Source of the DNA: Candidatus Rokuibacteriota bacterium
Lineage (GTDB): Bacteria; Methylomirabilota; Methylomirabilia; Rokubacteriales; CSP1-6
Direction of reading: 5' to 3'
DNA: 49,200 bases
Assembly (NCBI GenBank): GCA_003221615.1
Contig: QHSQ01000176.1
Span: 1 to 49,200 of the forward strand
The notes under the pieces are model-generated. The model was given only the letters and a program-made list of their open reading frames with translations. It was not told the origin of the DNA and made no database searches. Positions 45,344-49,200 of the stretch are shown piece by piece (within the stretch, counting starts at the first letter, position 1; every line of letters starts with the position of its first letter). Both the position numbers and the translations under genes were made by a program.

Positions 45344-46206
45344 GACGCGCGGCGACCGAAGAGGCCGGCCGGGCGGAGCAGCAAGATCACGATCAGGAGC
45401 GAGAAGCTGAACAGCTCCTTGAGCGACGGCTTGAGGAACACGGCGCCGAGCGACTCGGCCAGCGACACCAGGAGCCCACCGACGAACGCGCCGAGGAGAC
45501 TCCCCATGCCGCCGATGATCACGATGTTGAACGAGGCCACCGACAGGGACAGGCCGGTCGGCGGCTGAAACGGGAGAATCGGCGAGACCAGGGCGCCGGC
45601 GGCGCCCACGCACGCGGCGCCCACGCCGAACGCCACGGCGTATACGCGCCGCACGTCGGTGCCGATCACGAGCGCCCCGTAGGTATTGTCGGCCGCCGCC
45701 CGGATGGTGCGGCCGAGATCGGTCTTGAAGAGAAACACCCAGAGCGAGAGCGTGAGGGCGACCGCGACCACGAACGTCACGAGGCGGGCGACGTCGACGA
45801 AGATGGGGCCGAGCCACACCGCGGCCGCCGCCAGCGGCGAGCGCACCCGTGTCGGCTCGGGGCCGAACGCGATCAGCGCGACGTTCTCGAGCACGAGCGC
45901 GACGCCGAGCATCATCAGAATTTGCATCTCGTGCGGCGCCGAGATGATCCGATCGACCAGGCCGCGCTGCACGAGAAAGCCGAGCGCGAACAGCGCGCCC
46001 GCGCACACGACGAAGCCAACATACGGATCGACACCCGCCCGCGTCGCCAGCATGTACGCGACATACATGCCCCACACCATCATGTCCCCGTGCGCAAAAT
46101 TCACCACGCGCATCACCCCGAAGATGAGCGTGAGCCCCACCGCCATGAGCGAATAGACGCCGCCGAACAACAACCCGCTAACCACCCCCTGCAGCACCAG
46201 CGTCAT
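45340..46206 (-). CDS. livH: LIV-type ABC permease LivH (copy 4)
   Basis: Inner-membrane permease, 288 aa from the ATG at 46206 (MTLVLQGVVSGLLFGG); a GTG at 46212 would add two residues. Marks: GGVYSLMAVGLTLIFG, VNFAHGDMMVWG and VIIGGMGSLLGAFVGG, ending PAGLFGRRAS. Its start region lies inside a degenerate first unit of a 32-nt tandem repeat, so the repeat may affect translation. Confidence 0.93.
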   Translation of the reverse strand: MTLVLQGVVSGLLFGGVYSLMAVGLTLIFGVMRVVNFAHGDMMVWGMYVAYMLATRAGVDPYVGFVVCAGALFALGFLVQRGLVDRIISAPHEMQILMMLGVALVLENVALIAFGPEPTRVRSPLAAAAVWLGPIFVDVARLVTFVVAVALTLSLWVFLFKTDLGRTIRAAADNTYGALVIGTDVRRVYAVAFGVGAACVGAAGALVSPILPFQPPTGLSLSVASFNIVIIGGMGSLLGAFVGGLLVSLAESLGAVFLKPSLKELFSFSLLIVILLLRPAGLFGRRAS

Positions 46207-46323
46207 ATCCACGGGAACCCCTGCGTCATGAGTCTCAGATCCGCAGACACTTCTACAAAGTGAGCCTCAGGTCTACGGACACCACAGGAGAATGAGTCTC
46301 GGATCCACGGGCGGGACCACTGG
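46196..46323. repeat. 32-nt tandem repeat, three clear units plus one degenerate
   Basis: Units start at 46228, 46260 and 46292, each 32 nt, with a common ATGAGTCTC-GATC-ACGG pattern (the second begins GTGAGCCTC). A weaker fourth unit at 46196-46227 shares ATCCACGGG and covers the livH start. The array ends 3 nt before the left arm of element copy 4. Together they fill the 283-290 nt livK-livH gap, which holds no gene. Confidence 0.7.
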
Positions 46324-46326
46324 AGA

Positions 46327-46485
46327 CGGACGCGTGCCGGCCGGAGGGGTCGGGGTCGACAGGACCCGTTCCCGATACGCGGCGACGGACGCCCGCGCGC
46401 CCGGATGGAGCCCAGCCGACGCGGAGCAGCGAACGCGTGCCGCATGGTCCGGTCGATCCCGACCCCTCTGGCCGGCACGCGTTCG
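46327..46485 (+). repeat. Long-stem intergenic element, copy 4
   Basis: Arms 46327-46366 and 46446-46485 pair at 39 of 40 positions if three G-T pairs, all on the plus strand, are counted. The 79-nt core has CGTTCCC, GGATGGAGCCCAGCCG (46403-46418) and CGTGCCGCATGGTC. The arms are less purely G/C-run than in copies 1-3 and are unrelated in outer sequence. It ends 10 nt from the LivK stop, the same placement as copy 3. Confidence 0.8.
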
Positions 46486-46495
46486 CCGCCGAGCG

Positions 46496-47749
46496 TTACG
46501 CGCGTGGCCGCGGGAAGACGAATTTCTGCAAAGCGGCTTCCTTGGGCCAGACCGCCACAGGCTTCTGGCCGAGGATCTGGATCATGGTCGGGATCGCGTT
46601 GGCGTTGTCGCCGACCTCGTTGAAGACCACCGGGCCGCCGTACTGCATGAGCCCGCCGGAGTAGCTCGTCTTCTTCATCGCGTCGACGATCGCGTCGGGA
46701 TCATCGAGCGTCGTCGCGCGCTCGAGGATGTCGGCGATGAGGAACGCGGCGTCGTACGAGTAGCCCGAGTTCGTGTCGAAGGTCTTGCCGCCCGAGCGCT
46801 TGCGGAACTCCTCGGCGACGGCGGTGGTCTTGGGGTTCTTGAAGTTCGCCCACGGCACGCTCGTCAGCACGTACTCGAGGTCTTCCTTGAGCTGGGCGAG
46901 CTGACCGGCCTCGTAGATCCCGGGGCTGCCGGGCCCGACGATGCCCATCATGTCGACCCGCTGCTTGCGGATCTCGGGGAACAGCAGGAGCGCCGAGGCG
47001 GGGCGCGTGATCGGCGCGATGATGTCCGGCTTGGCCGCCTTGGCCTTCGAGACCTCCGTCGAGAGGTCCGTCGGCGGCTCGGGCCACGGAATGACCTCAA
47101 CGATGTCCCACGACGGGTTGGCGGCCTTGTGCGCCGCCTGAAAGCCGCGGGCCTGGTTCTGGCCGAAGAGATCGTTGCAGTACATCAGGACGACCCGCTT
47201 GGGCGACACGCCGGCTTCCTTGAAGATGTCGATGAAGTACTGGACGGCCCTCCGGCCGAAGCTCGAGCCGGTGGGGAAGTTGCGGTAGACGTACTGGACC
47301 TTCTGCTGGCCGTCCTTGACCGACCTCGCGACGTTCGCCGTGATCGGATCGGCGGCGGCGATGTCGATGAGGAACGGCACGCGCCGCTGCTGGGCCACCG
47401 ACACCATCGCGTTGGTGCTGCCCGAGTCGAAGGAGCCCAGCAGCATCTGGGCGCCCTGGCTCACGACGCGCTCGGCCTCGACGCGGCCGTTCTCGGGCTT
47501 GGTCTGGGTGTCGCCGACGATCAGCTCGAGCTTGATCCCGTGCTTTCCCTTGATACCGCCGGCGGCGTTGATCGCGTCGACGGCCATCTGCGCGCCGAGG
47601 CGGCAGGCCTGTCCCGGCTCGGCGAGGGCGCCGGTGACCGGATGGATCGCGCCGATCTTGAACGTCTTGGACTGCGCGCGCAGCGGAAGCGGAAACCCGA
47701 GCGCCGCCGCGCCTGCGGCGGTGGTCGTGAGAAACGTACGACGCTTCAT
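46496..47749 (-). CDS. livK: LIV-type periplasmic substrate-binding protein LivK (copy 4), Tat-type signal
   Basis: Peripla_BP_6 binding protein, 417 aa. Start MKRRTFLTTTAAGAAALGFP carries twin arginines and a hydrophobic stretch, cut near LRAQ (about residue 26); GGGAGG precedes the ATG at 47749. The mature start FKIGAIHPVTGALAEPGQ and the block LLGSFDSGSTNAMVSVAQ are typical. It is of a different subfamily from the copies at 911 and 8177. It stands between an acyl-CoA dehydrogenase and livH. Confidence 0.93.
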   Translation of the reverse strand: MKRRTFLTTTAAGAAALGFPLPLRAQSKTFKIGAIHPVTGALAEPGQACRLGAQMAVDAINAAGGIKGKHGIKLELIVGDTQTKPENGRVEAERVVSQGAQMLLGSFDSGSTNAMVSVAQQRRVPFLIDIAAADPITANVARSVKDGQQKVQYVYRNFPTGSSFGRRAVQYFIDIFKEAGVSPKRVVLMYCNDLFGQNQARGFQAAHKAANPSWDIVEVIPWPEPPTDLSTEVSKAKAAKPDIIAPITRPASALLLFPEIRKQRVDMMGIVGPGSPGIYEAGQLAQLKEDLEYVLTSVPWANFKNPKTTAVAEEFRKRSGGKTFDTNSGYSYDAAFLIADILERATTLDDPDAIVDAMKKTSYSGGLMQYGGPVVFNEVGDNANAIPTMIQILGQKPVAVWPKEAALQKFVFPRPRA

Positions 47750-47777
47750 TCGAGGCCTCCCTTGTTCACACGCGGCC

Positions 47778-48926
47778 TTATGCGCCCAGGAGCTCTTTGG
47801 CGATGATCATCCGCTGGATCTGGTTCGTGCCCTCGTAGATCTGCATGATCTTGGCGTCGCGCATGTACCGCTCCACCGGGAACTCCCGCGTATAGCCGTA
47901 CCCGCCGAAGATCTGCACGGCGTCGGTGGCGACCTTCATCGCGGCGTCGCCCGCCCAGCACTTGGCCATCGACGCCTCGTAGGTGTTGCCCCGGATGCCG
48001 GCGTCGACCTGGCGCGCGGCGTGGTGAACCATCAGGCGCGCGGCGTGCACCTGCATGGCCATGTCCGCGAGCATGAACTGGATGCCCTGGAACGAGGCGA
48101 TCGGCTGGCCGAACTGCTGCCGCTCCTTCGCGTACCCGGTGGCCGCGTCGAGCGCCGCCTGGCCGATGCCGACGGCCATCGCGCCCGTCATCGGCCGCGT
48201 CATGTCGAGCGTGCGCATCGCGATCTTGAATCCCTCGCCCTCCTCACCGAGCCGCTGCTCGACCGGCACGGCGCAGTCCGTGAAGTGGAGCGCCACGGTG
48301 GGCGAGCAGCGGATGCCCATCTTCTTCTCTTTCTTGCCGACCGAGAACCCCGGCATGCCCTTCTCGATGAGGAAGGCCGTGATGCCCTTGGCGCGCTGGC
48401 CCGGATCGACCGTCGTGAAGACCGTGATCACGTCGGCGTGATCGCCGTGGGAGCACCATTGCTTCGACCCGTTCAGGATGTAGTGGTCCCCCTTGCGCAC
48501 CGCCGTGGTCCGCAGGCTCGCGGCGTCGGAGCCGGAGCCGGGCTCCGAGAGGGAATAGGCGGCCATGAACTCACCGGCGGCGAGTCGCGGCAGATATTTC
48601 TTCTTCTGCTCCGCGGTACCGGCCAGAAGGATCGGGATGCCGCCGAGCGGATGCGCGCCGAAGTTCGTCGTCGTCCCGGCGCACGCCCAGCCGAGCTCCT
48701 CGGCCACCAGCGACAGCGCGAGACAGCCCATGTTGGTGCCGCCGTACTCCTCGGGCACCCAGATGCCGAAGAGACCGGAGTCGACGAGCGCCCGCATCGA
48801 CTCGGTCGGATAGCTCTCCGACTCGTCGTACTGCGCGGCGTTCGGCGCGATTCGATCCCGGGCGACCTTGCGGGCGAGGTCACGGATCATCCGATGCTCT
48901 TCGGTGAGATAGAACAGGTCGTTCAT
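47778..48926 (-). CDS. Acyl-CoA dehydrogenase
   Basis: FAD enzyme, 382 aa, ATG at 48926 after GAGGGAGA. Marks: [22 protein letters not shown], and YEGTNQIQR with the catalytic glutamate at 365. Grouped with a CaiB/BaiF CoA-transferase upstream and a LIV importer downstream, it probably oxidises the CoA ester of the imported acid. The exact substrate cannot be read from the sequence. Confidence 0.93.
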   Translation of the reverse strand: MNDLFYLTEEHRMIRDLARKVARDRIAPNAAQYDESESYPTESMRALVDSGLFGIWVPEEYGGTNMGCLALSLVAEELGWACAGTTTNFGAHPLGGIPILLAGTAEQKKKYLPRLAAGEFMAAYSLSEPGSGSDAASLRTTAVRKGDHYILNGSKQWCSHGDHADVITVFTTVDPGQRAKGITAFLIEKGMPGFSVGKKEKKMGIRCSPTVALHFTDCAVPVEQRLGEEGEGFKIAMRTLDMTRPMTGAMAVGIGQAALDAATGYAKERQQFGQPIASFQGIQFMLADMAMQVHAARLMVHHAARQVDAGIRGNTYEASMAKCWAGDAAMKVATDAVQIFGGYGYTREFPVERYMRDAKIMQIYEGTNQIQRMIIAKELLGA

Positions 48927-48938
48927 GGCGCGTCTCCC

Positions 48939-49200
48939 TCAGACGATCTGTCGCCGGTGGAGCTGGGCAAGCTGCTCGGGCCCGAGGCCGAGAGCTTCGC
49001 CGTAGATCTTCTCATTGTGCTCACCGAGTCTGGGCGGAAACCTGAGCGCCGGCGGCTCACCCAGCGGCGGGGCCGGCAACGAGATCCGGAGCCCCGATCG
49101 CGGGTCCGTGACCTCGACCAGCCGCTCGGCGACGAGGCGCTCGGTCATCACGTCGGGCACGGTGTTCACCCTGGAAACCGGCACGCCGGCGCGCCGGAGC
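48939..49200 (-). CDS. CaiB/BaiF (family III) CoA-transferase, C-terminal part
   Basis: The last 86 codons of a frame that enters from the right edge. GVPVSRVNTVPDVMTERLV, a mid-block PAPPLGEPPALRFPPRLGEH and the end GLGPEQLAQLHRRQIV are the usual C-terminal pattern of family III CoA-transferases, which move CoA between acyl-CoA and carboxylic acids. The catalytic aspartate lies outside the window. The stop is 12 nt before the acyl-CoA dehydrogenase start. Confidence 0.85.
   Translation of the reverse strand, partial: LRRAGVPVSRVNTVPDVMTERLVAERLVEVTDPRSGLRISLPAPPLGEPPALRFPPRLGEHNEKIYGEALGLGPEQLAQLHRRQIV

Noticed and set aside
46196..46323. Tandem repeat considered as a CRISPR array
   Set aside because: The units abut with no spacers, only three or four units exist, and no cas genes are nearby.

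Overview
The window is G+C-rich, densely packed bacterial DNA. It encodes a lipoprotein signal, two Tat-type binding proteins, ETF-linked acyl-CoA dehydrogenases, a HemP-like protein and many periplasmic binding proteins, so the host is a Gram-negative heterotroph. Four LIV-type ABC importer clusters, each tied to CoA-ester enzymes, recall uncultured soil lineages such as Rokubacteria/Methylomirabilota or some Proteobacteria. The lineage is an inference; no marker gene is present.

Layout. (1) 14480 to 1, minus strand: one very long operon behind a good sigma70-like promoter (14514-14542). It carries two tandem versions of a six-gene module: acyl-CoA ligase, LivG, LivH, LivM, LivK and LivF. 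The left ligase has a -1 frameshift near 4870. The operon runs on into a lipoprotein gene cut by the window edge. (2) 14613-16297, minus: an AzgA-type purine permease and a small membrane-anchored protein. (3) 16435-23052, minus: a third LIV importer (K, H, M, G, F) with a BadI/MenB-like enzyme at the end and a crotonase-family enzyme at the start. (4) 23192-30315, plus: a Tat-exported TauA/NMT1-like binding protein, two tandem paralogous membrane proteins of unknown function, and DppA-DppB-DppC without ATPases. (5) 41379 to 30329, minus: a GntR/UTRA regulator, then EtfB, EtfA, acyl-CoA dehydrogenase, isobutyryl-CoA mutase large subunit, branched-chain aminotransferase, HIT protein, mutase B12 subunit, a second acyl-CoA dehydrogenase, a TauB/TauC/TauC-type transporter and a small zinc-ribbon-like protein. 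(6) 42891-41512, minus: HemP and TrpD. (7) 49200 to 42968, minus: CaiB/BaiF CoA-transferase (partial), acyl-CoA dehydrogenase, and LivK-H-M-G-F.

How they work together. The LIV importers probably take up carboxylic or aromatic acids rather than, or as well as, amino acids, because each cluster carries its own CoA ligase, CoA-transferase, crotonase or dehydrogenase. Region 5 looks like a valine/isobutyrate-to-butyryl-CoA module: the mutase has the Phe/Gln pair of isobutyryl-CoA mutase in place of the Tyr/Arg of methylmalonyl-CoA mutase.

The most unusual non-coding signal is a dispersed intergenic element with four copies (3273-3432 reversed, 3587-3740, 19398-19563, 46327-46485). Each has a near-invariant core of about 80 nt between two long complementary arms. 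The arm sequences differ from copy to copy while pairing is kept, and all seven G-T pairs in the arms fall on the same strand of the element. All copies lie inside LIV transporter operons, between binding-protein and permease genes or between the two permease genes. A perfect 41-bp inverted repeat (10597-10743) occupies the equivalent place in the remaining LIV module.
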